This document shows positions 15,653-23,644 of a stretch of DNA of 64,000 nucleotides, one piece after another. Every line of letters starts with the position of its first letter. The first letter of the stretch is position 1. The notes under the pieces were generated by a model. It saw nothing but the letters and a program-made list of their open reading frames with translations, made no database searches and was not told the origin of the DNA. Origin of the DNA: Microbacterium sp. LWO14-1.2 (GTDB lineage Bacteria > Actinomycetota > Actinomycetes > Actinomycetales > Microbacteriaceae); assembly GCF_038397715.1 (NCBI RefSeq), contig NZ_CP151633.1, positions 2,728,001 to 2,792,000 on the forward strand, in the 5' to 3' direction. Both the position numbers and the translations under genes were made by a program.

Positions 15653-16216
15653 ATGAGCGATGCCCGTCCGTCCCCCGGCGCCGAGATGATCTTCCAGTGG
15701 CGCAAGTGGGACGGCTCTCCGCACTGGCGTCACGAGTGCGTGTACCTGGGCGCCGACGACTGGGGCGACTGGATCGGTCAGCCCACGGGCTGGCCGAGTG
15801 CCCGTCCCGGCGCGTCGTTCATCGCCGAGACGCCGAACGTGACCCTGGTCCCGCGGCGCACGGACTTCGCGCTCACGGTGAACCGCGAGCATCCCCGGGG
15901 AATGCGCGTGTACATCGATCTCGGCTGGGATGTGCGGTGGTCCGACGACCCGCTGCTCGCGACGGGGATCGACATGGATCTCGACGTCGTGCGGGTCGTG
16001 GGGGAGCGCGGCACCTGGGTCGATGATCGCGACGAGTGGGCGGAGCACAGCGTGCGGTTCGGCTATCCCGCCGATGTACGGGCGCAGCTCGAAGACCTCG
16101 CCCTCGACCTCGAGCACCGGGTGCGCGCGCAGGTCGCTCCGTTCGACGACGCGACGGCCGACGCCTGGCTGGATCGGCTGGAGGCTCTGGGGCTCGCGCC
16201 CAGGCCCCGCACCTAG
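15653..16216 (+). CDS. DUF402 domain protein
   Basis: This 187-residue protein matches the DUF402 family. The features are WRKWDGSPHWRH near 15-26, a middle beta-rich part with FALTVNREHPRGMRVYIDLGWDVRW (stretch near 72-96), the acidic DMDLDVVR near 107-114, and a helical C-terminus. Some DUF402 proteins are nucleoside di- and triphosphate phosphatases that use acidic residues to bind Mg or Mn; whether this one is catalytic is not shown. Its TAG stop forms the first three bases of the -10 box of the next gene, menG. It is leaderless by the promoter position. Confidence 0.8.
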   Translation: MSDARPSPGAEMIFQWRKWDGSPHWRHECVYLGADDWGDWIGQPTGWPSARPGASFIAETPNVTLVPRRTDFALTVNREHPRGMRVYIDLGWDVRWSDDPLLATGIDMDLDVVRVVGERGTWVDDRDEWAEHSVRFGYPADVRAQLEDLALDLEHRVRAQVAPFDDATADAWLDRLEALGLAPRPRT

Positions 16217-16219
16217 ACT
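16214..16219 (+). promoter_or_regulatory. -10 box TAGACT of menG, overlapping the upstream stop codon
   Basis: TAGACT ends 6 nt before the GTG at 16226, and its first three bases are the DUF402 stop codon. Confidence 0.6.
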
Positions 16220-16225
16220 GGACGC

Positions 16226-16960
16226 GTGACCCCGAACGATGACAACCGCGCCGACCTCGGCAAGGACCCCTCCCGCGTGAGCGGCATGTTCGATCAGGTC
16301 GCAGCGGGCTACGACCGCACGAACACCGCGATGACGGTCGGCAACGACGCGCTTTGGCGCGCCGCCACGACGCGGGCCGTCGCGCCGAAGCCGGGCGAGA
16401 AGATCCTCGATCTCGGCGCAGGCACCGCGTCGTCCTCCGCGTCCCTCGCCCGCAGCGGTGCCGAGGTGGTCGCCGCCGACTTCTCGCCGGGGATGCTCGC
16501 CGAGGGGCAGCGCCGCCACGGGCGCATGCGCAACCTCTCGTTCGTGCAGGCCGACGCGACCGACCTGCCGTTCGCCGACGACGAGTTCGATGCGGTGACC
16601 ATGTCGTACGCGCTGCGCAACGTGAACGACCCGAAGAAGGCGCTGCGCGAGCTGTTCCGCGTCACCAAGCCCGGCGGCCGCCTTGTCATCAACGAGTTCT
16701 CGACGCCCCCTCGGCCGCTCTTCCGCTCGGCGTACCGCTTCTACAACGCGCAGGTGCTGCCCCGTGTGGCTCGGGTCGCCGGGACGAACGGCGCCGCGTA
16801 CGACTACCTCAACGAGTCGATCAGGGAGTGGCCGGACCAGAAGACGCTCGCCGCGTGGATCCGGGATGCCGGGTGGGCCGACGTCGCCTACCGCAACCTG
16901 TCCTTCGGGATCGTCGCCCTGCATCGGGCGCGCAAGCCGAAGTCCGGCGCGACGGCGTGA
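16226..16960 (+). CDS. menG: demethylmenaquinone methyltransferase (MenG/UbiE)
   Basis: This 244-residue class I SAM methyltransferase performs the last step of menaquinone synthesis, C-methylation of demethylmenaquinone. SAM motif I is ILDLGAGTAS (60-69). The acidic strand-2 end is VVAADFSPGML (81-91). The UbiE family segment is VTMSYALRNVNDPKKALREL (about 126-145), followed by KPGGRLVINEFS. The start MFDQVAAGYDRTN is typical for the family. Its position between menF and the prenyl synthase supports the function. It has its own leaderless promoter. Confidence 0.92.
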   Translation: MTPNDDNRADLGKDPSRVSGMFDQVAAGYDRTNTAMTVGNDALWRAATTRAVAPKPGEKILDLGAGTASSSASLARSGAEVVAADFSPGMLAEGQRRHGRMRNLSFVQADATDLPFADDEFDAVTMSYALRNVNDPKKALRELFRVTKPGGRLVINEFSTPPRPLFRSAYRFYNAQVLPRVARVAGTNGAAYDYLNESIREWPDQKTLAAWIRDAGWADVAYRNLSFGIVALHRARKPKSGATA

Positions 16961-16993
16961 CCGTGACGCGCGAATCCGCCCAGCGGACGACGG

Positions 16994-16999
16994 TAGGCT
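16994..16999 (+). promoter_or_regulatory. -10 box TAGGCT of the polyprenyl synthase gene
   Basis: TAGGCT is followed by 6 nt and the GTG at 17006, inside the 45-bp gap after menG. Confidence 0.6.
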
Positions 17000-17005
17000 G
17001 AACCC

Positions 17006-18067
17006 GTGACTTCGAGCCGCGTAGCCCCGGGTTCGCGACTGGCGAGCCGTCTCGGTTTCAGCGACCGCATCTTCATCGGCACCGCCGGTCGTCGCATCGC
17101 CCAGGCCATCGAAGACGGGCTCGAGCTCGTCGAGACGGGTCTCGCGGACGACGTGCGAGTCGCCGACCCGTTGGCCGATGCCGCGAGCCGCTACCTGTAC
17201 GAGGCGGGCGGCAAGCGCATCCGCCCCGTGCTCACCCTTCTCGCCGCGCAGCTCGGCGACGGCAACACCGAGCAGGTCATCGACGTCGCGAAGGCGCTCG
17301 AGATCACGCACCTCGGCTCGCTGTATCACGACGACGTCATGGACGGAGCCGACCGCCGCCGCGGCGTCCCGGCCGCGCAGACGGTGTGGGGCAACAACAT
17401 CGCGATCCTCACGGGCGACATCCTCTTCTCCCGCGCGAGCCAGCTCATGTCGCGGCTCGGGGAGCGGGCTATCCGCCTGCAGGCAGACACGTTCGAACGT
17501 CTCGTGCTCGGTCAGATGCACGAGACCATCGGGGCGCAGCCCGACGACGACCCCATCGACTTCTACATCCAGGTGCTCGCCGACAAGACGGGCTCGCTCA
17601 TCGCCGCGGCGACGCAGGGCGGCGTGATCTTCTCGAACGCCCCCGCCGAGTACGAGGAGCCGCTGCGCGTCTACGGCGAGAAGATCGGCGTGGCGTTCCA
17701 GCTGCTCGACGACGTCATCGATCTGTCGGCGAAGCCGGAAGACACCGGCAAGGTGCCCGGCACCGATCTGCGTGCGGGCGTTCCGACGATGCCGTACCTG
17801 CTGCTGAAGGCCGAGACCGACGCGGCGTCGATCGATCTCGCCGCGCGCATCGACGACGGCGTGGCTCGCATCGCCGCCGGCGAGGATCCCTCGATCCTCG
17901 ACGACGCCCTCGCCGAGCTGCGCGATCACGTCGGCACCGAGAAGACCCTCGCGCTCGCGCACTCCTGGACGCGCGATGCGATCGACGCGCTCACCGCGCT
18001 TCCCCGGGGAACCGTGCGCGAGGCGCTGACGCGTTTCGCAGAGACCCTCGTCGAACGCTCCAGCTGA
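17006..18067 (+). CDS. polyprenyl diphosphate synthase, long-chain trans type
   Basis: This 353-residue IspA/IspB-type prenyltransferase has the first aspartate-rich motif DDVMD at 109-113 (LYHDDVMDGADRRRG) and the second DDVID near 236-240. GGKRIRP (68-74) binds the diphosphate. It extends allylic diphosphates with isopentenyl units. Small residues before the first motif (GSLYHDD) and linkage to menG indicate a long chain, probably the menaquinone side chain. The exact chain length is not readable. The GTG start is at the predicted transcript 5' end. Confidence 0.9.
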   Translation: MTSSRVAPGSRLASRLGFSDRIFIGTAGRRIAQAIEDGLELVETGLADDVRVADPLADAASRYLYEAGGKRIRPVLTLLAAQLGDGNTEQVIDVAKALEITHLGSLYHDDVMDGADRRRGVPAAQTVWGNNIAILTGDILFSRASQLMSRLGERAIRLQADTFERLVLGQMHETIGAQPDDDPIDFYIQVLADKTGSLIAAATQGGVIFSNAPAEYEEPLRVYGEKIGVAFQLLDDVIDLSAKPEDTGKVPGTDLRAGVPTMPYLLLKAETDAASIDLAARIDDGVARIAAGEDPSILDDALAELRDHVGTEKTLALAHSWTRDAIDALTALPRGTVREALTRFAETLVERSS

Positions 18068-18124
18068 CGATGCGCGGCCGCGAGGCCGCCCGCGCCGGAC
18101 GTGACGGCATACGAAAGGATCACC

Positions 18125-19498
18125 ATGACCAAGCTCAGACTGGCCATCGTCGGGGCGGGCCCCGCCGGGATCTACGCGGCCGACATCCTCCTCAAAGCCG
18201 AGCGCAAGTTCGACGTCTCCATCGACCTGTTCGAGCAGCTTCCGGCGCCCTACGGCCTCGTGCGCTACGGCGTCGCGCCCGACCACCCGCGCATCAAGGG
18301 CATCATCACGGCGCTGCGCGACGTGCTCGACCGCGGTGACATCCGCCTGTTCGGCAATGTCCGGTTCGGCGAGGACATCACTCTCGACGACCTCAAGAAG
18401 CACTACAACGCGGTGATCTTCGCGACCGGGGCGATTCGCGACACGACGCTCGACATCCCGGGGATCGACGCGGTCGCCTCGTACGGCGCGGCCGACTACG
18501 TGAGCTGGTTCGACGGCCACCCCGACGTGCCGCGCGAATGGCCGCTGGATGCGGCATCCGTCGGCGTCCTCGGCAACGGCAACGTCGCGCTCGACGTCGC
18601 CCGCATGCTCGCGAAGCACGCCGAGGATCTGCTCGTGACCGAGGTTCCCGAGAACGTGTACCAGGGGCTCCAGGCGAGCCAGGTGACCGATGTGCACGTG
18701 TTCGGCCGTCGCGGCCCGGCGCAGGTGAAGTTCACGCCCCTCGAGCTGCGCGAGCTCGGCGAACTGCGCGACGTCGACATGGTCGTCTACGACGAGGACT
18801 TCGACTATGACGACGCCTCGAAGGACGCCGTCGCCAGCAACAAGCAGGTCATGGTGATCGACCGCATCCTGCAGTCGTGGCGCAAGCGCGATTCCGTGAA
18901 CAACGCCGGCGGCACGGCATCCCGCCGTCTGCACCTGCACTTCTGGGCGCGTCCGGTCGAGGTGCGCACCGACGAGTCGGGCCGCGTGGCGGCGCTCGTC
19001 TACGAGCGCACTCAGCCCGACGGCCAGGGCGGCGCGGTGGGCACAGGGGAGATGCGCGAGGTTCCGCTGCAGGCCCTCTACCGCGCGATCGGCTACTTCG
19101 GATCGCCGCTGCCCGGCGTCCCGTTCGACAAGAAGCACGGCGTGATCCCGAACCGCGAGGGCCAGGTGCTGGCGAAGGACTCGAACCAGCAACTGCCCGG
19201 CGTCTACGCGACCGGCTGGATCAAGCGCGGACCCGTCGGCCTCATCGGCCACACGAAGTCGGATGCCATGGAGACCGTGCGCCACATCATCAACGACCAG
19301 GGGTCGTGGTGGCATCCCGAGGACCCGTCTGAGGATGCCGTCGTCGCGCTGCTTCAGGAGCGCGGCGTGAAGTGGACCGATCTCGACGGCTGGCACCGTC
19401 TCGACGAGCACGAGATCTCGCTCGGCGCGCCGCACGAGCGTGCGCGCGTCAAGGTCGTGCCGCGCGACGAGATGGTGCGCGTCTCCCGGGGCGAGTGA
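18125..19498 (+). CDS. FAD-dependent ferredoxin/adrenodoxin-type NADP reductase (FprA-like)
   Basis: This 457-residue flavoprotein moves electrons between NADPH and a ferredoxin. The N-terminal FAD motif is IVGAGPAGIYAA (8-19). PAPYGLVRYGVAPDHP (40-55) is the adrenodoxin-reductase signature. The NADP-binding VLGNGNVALDVAR lies near 149-161. YRAIGYFG and GVYATGWIKRGPVGLIGHTK near the C-terminus close the FAD site. Its start is supported by AAAGGA 6 nt upstream, so it differs from its leaderless neighbours. The partner ferredoxin is not in this window. Mycobacterial FprA is the closest characterised type I can recall. Confidence 0.92.
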   Translation: MTKLRLAIVGAGPAGIYAADILLKAERKFDVSIDLFEQLPAPYGLVRYGVAPDHPRIKGIITALRDVLDRGDIRLFGNVRFGEDITLDDLKKHYNAVIFATGAIRDTTLDIPGIDAVASYGAADYVSWFDGHPDVPREWPLDAASVGVLGNGNVALDVARMLAKHAEDLLVTEVPENVYQGLQASQVTDVHVFGRRGPAQVKFTPLELRELGELRDVDMVVYDEDFDYDDASKDAVASNKQVMVIDRILQSWRKRDSVNNAGGTASRRLHLHFWARPVEVRTDESGRVAALVYERTQPDGQGGAVGTGEMREVPLQALYRAIGYFGSPLPGVPFDKKHGVIPNREGQVLAKDSNQQLPGVYATGWIKRGPVGLIGHTKSDAMETVRHIINDQGSWWHPEDPSEDAVVALLQERGVKWTDLDGWHRLDEHEISLGAPHERARVKVVPRDEMVRVSRGE

Positions 19499-19548
19499 AC
19501 GTCGCCGGATCGTTGCCGCCCCGCCGCACGTCGGAGCCGACTCGTCAA

Positions 19549-19554
19549 TAAGCT
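19549..19554 (+). promoter_or_regulatory. -10 box TAAGCT of the lipoprotein gene
   Basis: TAAGCT lies 6 nt before the ATG at 19561. Confidence 0.55.
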
Positions 19555-19560
19555 GGGCGC

Positions 19561-20604
19561 ATGCGATCGCGTCCCCTGCTCGTTCTCAGCGCAGCCGTCG
19601 TCCTCCTCGTGACGGCATGCGCTCCGCAGCCCACGCCGAGTCCGACGCCGACTCGGTCGTCGTCCCCCGCACCCACGCCGTCCCCGACGCCGACGCCGAC
19701 GCCCGAGGCGGTTATCGAACCGGAGGCGGCGTTCGACGTCACCTGCGATGATGTGGCCGCCGAGATGTCGGGGCTCGTCGGACAACCTTCCACGCCGATG
19801 AAGCCGGAGATGAGCATCGTCTCCGGGATGAGCTGGTTGCCTGGACCTGCCCAGTATATGTTCCAGCGCGCGAACGGTATCGCGTGCTCGGCAGGCGGTA
19901 CAGATCGGCACTGGGAGGTCACGATAGTGCCGGACGCAGCGACGGTGATCGCCGGGGCCACCGAGCGCCAAGGCTATTGGGGTGACATGTCTCAGTGCAG
20001 TCAGGGCGTGTGTTCTTTCGAGTTCCCTGACGGCGACGTCCTCCTCTCTGCATCCATTCTCGAACCCACCCTGGGCGAGAGCGACACGGCGAGGGTGGGT
20101 GAGGTGCTGCGACGCCTCGCGGCGACGGCCGCGGGGAGCATCCATGAGGTGGGCTACATCGACAGCGACCTCGTGGGTGCGGCGTGTGAGCGCTACATCA
20201 CGCCCGAGCAAGTCGATGCCATCGTGGGCGTCGATGATGCACGGCTCATCACTGCCTTCGGGGGTTGGGGCATTCCGGCCGAGGTCTATCACGTCGTGAA
20301 CGGCTCACGCATGTGCTATTACGCCACAGCGGAGGTGGGGGGAACCAGCTATCTCATGGTCACCGCGCTCCCTGCGGGAGCGTGGGCGTATGAGATGCAA
20401 GACGGTGCGCCGGCCGAAGTCGAGGGTGCGGAGAGCGCGAAGGCCAGTGTCGGCGGTTACGGAGAGAACATCCTGGACGTGCGTGTCGGAATCGACTGGA
20501 TCCGCCTGGTCACCTATGACAACGGCTCGGGAGCTTCGGATCCTCGTCCATTGGCCGAGATGATCGTACGGAGCCTCACCGTCGGGGTGACCGCGCCGCA
20601 GTAG
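19561..20604 (+). CDS. secreted lipoprotein of unknown function with PT-rich linker
   Basis: This 347-residue protein has a signal peptide ending in a lipobox, VTAC with Cys20. A linker of about 27 residues rich in Pro, Thr and Ser then spans the wall-proximal space. The rest appears to hold two related domains of about 140 residues. Each starts with a Cys-containing helix (DVTCDDVAAEM near 60, and VGAACERYITPEQVDAIVG near 201-219) and continues into a Cys-containing strand (NGIACSAGG near 103-111, NGSRMCYYA near 244-252). Paired cysteines suggest disulfides. I do not recognise the fold. It is leaderless by promoter position. Its base use is slightly less GC-rich than the neighbours. Confidence 0.75.
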   Translation: MRSRPLLVLSAAVVLLVTACAPQPTPSPTPTRSSSPAPTPSPTPTPTPEAVIEPEAAFDVTCDDVAAEMSGLVGQPSTPMKPEMSIVSGMSWLPGPAQYMFQRANGIACSAGGTDRHWEVTIVPDAATVIAGATERQGYWGDMSQCSQGVCSFEFPDGDVLLSASILEPTLGESDTARVGEVLRRLAATAAGSIHEVGYIDSDLVGAACERYITPEQVDAIVGVDDARLITAFGGWGIPAEVYHVVNGSRMCYYATAEVGGTSYLMVTALPAGAWAYEMQDGAPAEVEGAESAKASVGGYGENILDVRVGIDWIRLVTYDNGSGASDPRPLAEMIVRSLTVGVTAPQ

Positions 20605-20620
20605 TCCGAGTGTCGTCGGC

Positions 20621-20626
20621 TAACCT
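20621..20626 (+). promoter_or_regulatory. -10 box TAACCT of the alpha/beta hydrolase gene
   Basis: TAACCT lies 6 nt before the ATG at 20633, within a 28-bp intergenic gap. Confidence 0.55.
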
Positions 20627-20632
20627 GGCGGC

Positions 20633-21640
20633 ATGGCTGACTGGATCCCCGACGTCCTCGGCGACGAGTTCGAGCAACTGACGCTCGACCTCGGCTCCGA
20701 TGACGAGGGTCCCGTGGTCGCCACGCTCGTGCGCGCGCTCCCGCAGGAGGCGTCGTGGTGGCATCGGGCCCTGGGCCGCACGAAGCCACTGCGCGATGTG
20801 GACGTGCTCTATGTGCACGGCTGGTCGGACTACTTCTTCCAGAAGCGCCTCGCCCGGTTCTGGACGGCGCGCGGCGCGCGGTTCTTCGCACTGGACCTCC
20901 GCAAGTACGGAAGGAGCCTGCGAGACGGGCAGACTCCCGGATTCATCACGGATCTGTCGACCTACGACGAGGACATCGCCGCCGCCCTCGAGGCGATGGG
21001 TCGCGGCGGAGAGGGACGGTCGTCGGGGCGCCGGCTCGTTCTGCTCGGACATTCGACGGGTGGTCTGACCCTCAGCCTCTGGGCGTCACGGCATCCGAGG
21101 ACCGCGGATGCGGTGATCCTGAACAGTCCCTGGCTGGAGTTCCAGGTCGCGTCCGCTCGACCGCTCATTGCGCCGGTCGCCGAACTCCAAGCTCGGTGGG
21201 CGCCGCGAGACGTCGCGCCGCAGGTCGACCTCGGCTTCTACACGCGCGCCCAGCAGGAGGTCGCCGACGACACCGACCCGATGGACATCGATCTCACCTG
21301 GCGGCCGGCGCAGACCATGGCGGTGCACGCGGGGTGGTTCCACGCGATCCTCGTCGGGCACGGAGCCGTGGCGGCAGGACTCGCGATCGATGCGCCCGTG
21401 TGCGTGCTGCTCTCGGCGAGGTCGGCTCCGCCGACGCGGTGGTCGGACGATCTCACTCGCGTCGACTCCGTCCTCGTGGTGGATGACATCGCCCGGGCGT
21501 CTCTCAAGCTGGGACCCTCGGTGACGGTCGAGCGGATCGACGGCGCCCTGCACGACGTGTTCCTCTCCCGGCATGACGCTCGCGAGGAGGCGTACGCGCG
21601 ACTCGCGCGGTGGGTGACGGGGTGGACTGCCGCTCGCTGA
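20633..21640 (+). CDS. alpha/beta hydrolase, serine aminopeptidase S33-like
   Basis: This 335-residue protein has the nucleophile elbow GHSTGG (139-144, Ser141). An oxyanion-hole region follows the strand VLYVHGWSDY (58-67). The catalytic histidine is most likely in GALHDVFLS near residues 303-311. Spacing and the RFFALDLRKYGRS segment resemble the Hydrolase_4/monoacylglycerol lipase group. No signal peptide is present, so it is cytoplasmic. The substrate is unknown; lipids or esters are the usual targets. It is convergent with the GntR gene. Confidence 0.82.
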   Translation: MADWIPDVLGDEFEQLTLDLGSDDEGPVVATLVRALPQEASWWHRALGRTKPLRDVDVLYVHGWSDYFFQKRLARFWTARGARFFALDLRKYGRSLRDGQTPGFITDLSTYDEDIAAALEAMGRGGEGRSSGRRLVLLGHSTGGLTLSLWASRHPRTADAVILNSPWLEFQVASARPLIAPVAELQARWAPRDVAPQVDLGFYTRAQQEVADDTDPMDIDLTWRPAQTMAVHAGWFHAILVGHGAVAAGLAIDAPVCVLLSARSAPPTRWSDDLTRVDSVLVVDDIARASLKLGPSVTVERIDGALHDVFLSRHDAREEAYARLARWVTGWTAAR

Positions 21641-21665
21641 GGACAGCGCACCCCGCACCGGTGCG

Positions 21666-22304
21666 TCAGACGTAGTGCATCTCGCGGGCCAGGCGCTCCG
21701 CGGTATCGGCATCGGCAGTGAGCACTGCCTCGCGGAACTCGCGATAGATGCCCAGCATCCGTTCGTGATCGGTGACCGGCACCCGCCACGCGCGCAGGTT
21801 CCTGGCCAGGGCCATGCTGGCGTCGTTCAGGAGGAACTGGTGCTGAGCGTTGCGACTGCGCCCGCTCAGGAAGGCGAAGACCGCCCAGCGGCTCTCGAAC
21901 ACGTGCTCGTGGGGGGAGACCCCCTTCGACATCTCGTCGATGAGCACGGCGAGCCGGTCCCGGTCCTCCGTCGACATGCGGGCGACGCCCATCCGCGCCG
22001 CCATGCCCGCCTGGTAGCCGGCGAACTCGAGGGTCTGCTCGACCACGTCGGGGGTCACGGCGGTGACCTCGGTGTAGCGGCTCGGGTACATCATCACGAG
22101 TCCGAGGCGCTCGAGCCTCTGGAGCGCCTCGCGTACGGGAGTGCGCGAGACGTGGAGCTCCTCGGCCACGTCGACATCGCGGATCCGGTGCCCCGGTGGG
22201 AGCTCCCCGTCGACGATCTGCGCACCGATGTGCTGGAAGACCTCCTCGGCCAGGAGCTGCTTCCCCTCGCGCACGGTCGTCATCGAGTTGGTCTTGCTTT
22301 TCAT
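21666..22304 (-). CDS. GntR family transcriptional regulator (FadR/FCD type)
   Basis: This 212-residue protein has an N-terminal winged helix. It shows EEVFQHIGAQIVDGELPPGHRI, then VDVAEELHVSRTPVREALQRLERLGLV (stretches near 19-40 and 43-69). The rest is an all-helical FCD-like effector domain rich in Arg and Glu. HVFESRWAVFAFLSG and FREAVLTADADTAERL are typical of its helices. FCD regulators bind small organic acids and control neighbouring catabolic genes, but none is adjacent here. Start ATG 22304 is chosen over 22343 because GGGGGC lies 7 nt before it. Confidence 0.85.
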   Translation of the reverse strand: MKSKTNSMTTVREGKQLLAEEVFQHIGAQIVDGELPPGHRIRDVDVAEELHVSRTPVREALQRLERLGLVMMYPSRYTEVTAVTPDVVEQTLEFAGYQAGMAARMGVARMSTEDRDRLAVLIDEMSKGVSPHEHVFESRWAVFAFLSGRSRNAQHQFLLNDASMALARNLRAWRVPVTDHERMLGIYREFREAVLTADADTAERLAREMHYV

Positions 22305-22797
22305 GGATTTGCCCCCAGTTACGTTCCCAGATCCGAGCCCCATGAAGCGCCCGGACGGCCACTACATCACGAAGTCGTTCGTCGTGCCAATAATCCACAG
22401 GTGCCTTCCACACACGCCGGAAAACGTGTGAACGGCGGGGCACCATCGTGGAACCGATCGCCGATGAGTCCGCGGTGGCGAGCGTTTCAGGGGCTCGTCA
22501 GCCGCAGACGATGCCGTGCTCGGAAGTGCCCTGCGCCTCCGCCCCACGAGGGGGATGGGAGGAGCGCGGAACCGTGGAATCGGCTCGCAGCGCGTCGTGC
22601 CTCGACTCATCGTCGGCCGCATCGGGATGCGACGAGTCAAGTTTCGGGCACCACAACCTGTATATCGGTATGCGATCCAGGTCTGTGGATAATGTGCTAC
22701 CGCCGGGCGCGAAAAATCCTGGTGTATCGCCGGGGGTGCCGCCGGGCGCCGTCGCCTCGGTCAGGACACCCGCCGACGGAGTGCGGGGAGGGCCCGA
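22305..22797. other. 493-bp intergenic region without a recognisable gene
   Basis: No ORF here has a family resemblance or good start context. It is less GC-rich than its surroundings. It has a hairpin CACACG/CGTGTG with an 8-nt loop (about 22413-22433) and a -10-like GGATAAT near 22688. The part next to the GntR gene presumably carries that gene's promoter and operator, but I cannot define a palindrome with confidence. The asymmetric content suggests remnant DNA or an unannotated RNA. Confidence 0.4.
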
Positions 22798-23286
22798 TCA
22801 GCGGTAGTTGATGAACTGCAGGTCGATGTCGAGGTCCGAGCCCTTGAGCAGCGCGATGACGGCCTGGAGGTCGTCACGGCTCTTCGACTGCACCCGCAGC
22901 TCGTCGCCCTGGATCTGGCTCTTGACGCCCTTCGGGCCCTCGTCGCGGATGATCTTGCCGATCTTCTTCGCGTTCTCCGACGAGATGCCGTCCTTGAGCG
23001 AGGAAACGATGCGGAACTCCTTGCCGCTCGCGAAGGGATCGCCGGACTCGAGGCTCTTGAGCGAGATGCCGCGCTTGATGAGCTTCGACTGGAAGACGTC
23101 CAGCACCGCGTTCGCGCGCTCCTCCGTGTTGGCGGTGATCAGGACCTGCTCGCCGCTCCAGGCGATCGACGCGCCGGTGCCCTTGAAGTCGTAGCGCTGC
23201 TCGATCTCCTTGCGGGCCTGGTTGAGGGCGTTCTCGGCCTCCTGGTGATCCACTTTCGAGACGATGTCAAAGGAACTGTCAGCCAT
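22798..23286 (-). CDS. YajQ family nucleotide-binding protein
   Basis: This 162-residue protein matches YajQ (UPF0234). It begins [21 protein letters not shown], contains RYDFKG, and has two ferredoxin-like lobes ending in [12 protein letters not shown]. Some homologues bind cyclic di-GMP and act as effectors with transcription factors; others bind nucleotides or tRNA. The role here is not established. The start is the ATG placed 12 bp after TACACT on the minus strand. Upstream in-frame codons would give residues unlike the family. Confidence 0.92.
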   Translation of the reverse strand: MADSSFDIVSKVDHQEAENALNQARKEIEQRYDFKGTGASIAWSGEQVLITANTEERANAVLDVFQSKLIKRGISLKSLESGDPFASGKEFRIVSSLKDGISSENAKKIGKIIRDEGPKGVKSQIQGDELRVQSKSRDDLQAVIALLKGSDLDIDLQFINYR

Positions 23287-23292
23287 ACAGAG

Positions 23293-23298
23293 AGTGTA
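23293..23298 (-). promoter_or_regulatory. -10 box TACACT of the yajQ-like gene
   Basis: On the minus strand TACACT is 6 nt before the ATG at 23286. Confidence 0.6.
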
Positions 23299-23360
23299 AC
23301 GATCGGCGACGCGCGGGGCATGCGTCGGCGTTGCTACCCCGCCGGCGCGCACGCCGGTCG

Positions 23361-23366
23361 TACCGT
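23361..23366 (+). promoter_or_regulatory. -10 box TACCGT of the small membrane protein gene
   Basis: TACCGT is 6 nt before the ATG at 23373; a GGCGCGCACGCCGG inverted repeat lies just upstream. Confidence 0.5.
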
Positions 23367-23372
23367 GGGGGT

Positions 23373-23525
23373 ATGGCGAGGGTCGGGGGACGGAATCTGG
23401 CGATGAGCTGGATCGCGGGTGTGCTGTGCGCGGGCGTCGTCGTGGCGCTCATCTGGTTCGCCATCCCCATCGTGCCGACCCTTGCCGCGTTCGCCGGCGA
23501 CACGCTGCGGACGCTCCTCCCCTGA
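23373..23525 (+). CDS. small single-TM membrane protein (50 residues)
   Basis: This short ORF encodes a basic start (MARVGGRN), one long hydrophobic helix (about 10-36) and a short extracytoplasmic end. No family is recognised. It is supported by a leaderless-type promoter at the same exact spacing as its neighbours and by membrane-like composition. It may be a small protein of the cell envelope, or an accessory to the downstream membrane proteins. Confidence 0.5.
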   Translation: MARVGGRNLAMSWIAGVLCAGVVVALIWFAIPIVPTLAAFAGDTLRTLLP

Positions 23526-23644
23526 CGTCGGCGAGCCGGAGATCCGCGCCGCGACGGGTCGGACGACACGTCGGCACGCCTCCGATGGCGCGCCGACGGG
23601 CGGCGGTAATCTCGCAGAGCACACATCCGATGAGAGGCGCACCC

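Noticed and set aside
15602..19435. 1277-codon minus-strand frame
   Set aside because: It spans DUF402, menG, the prenyl synthase and the ferredoxin reductase on the plus strand, which have clear families. Composition is arginine and valine rich without motifs.
23526..23644. Additional gene between the small membrane protein and the 4-TM gene
   Set aside because: No open frame with start and composition support; probably promoter and leader for the 4-TM gene.
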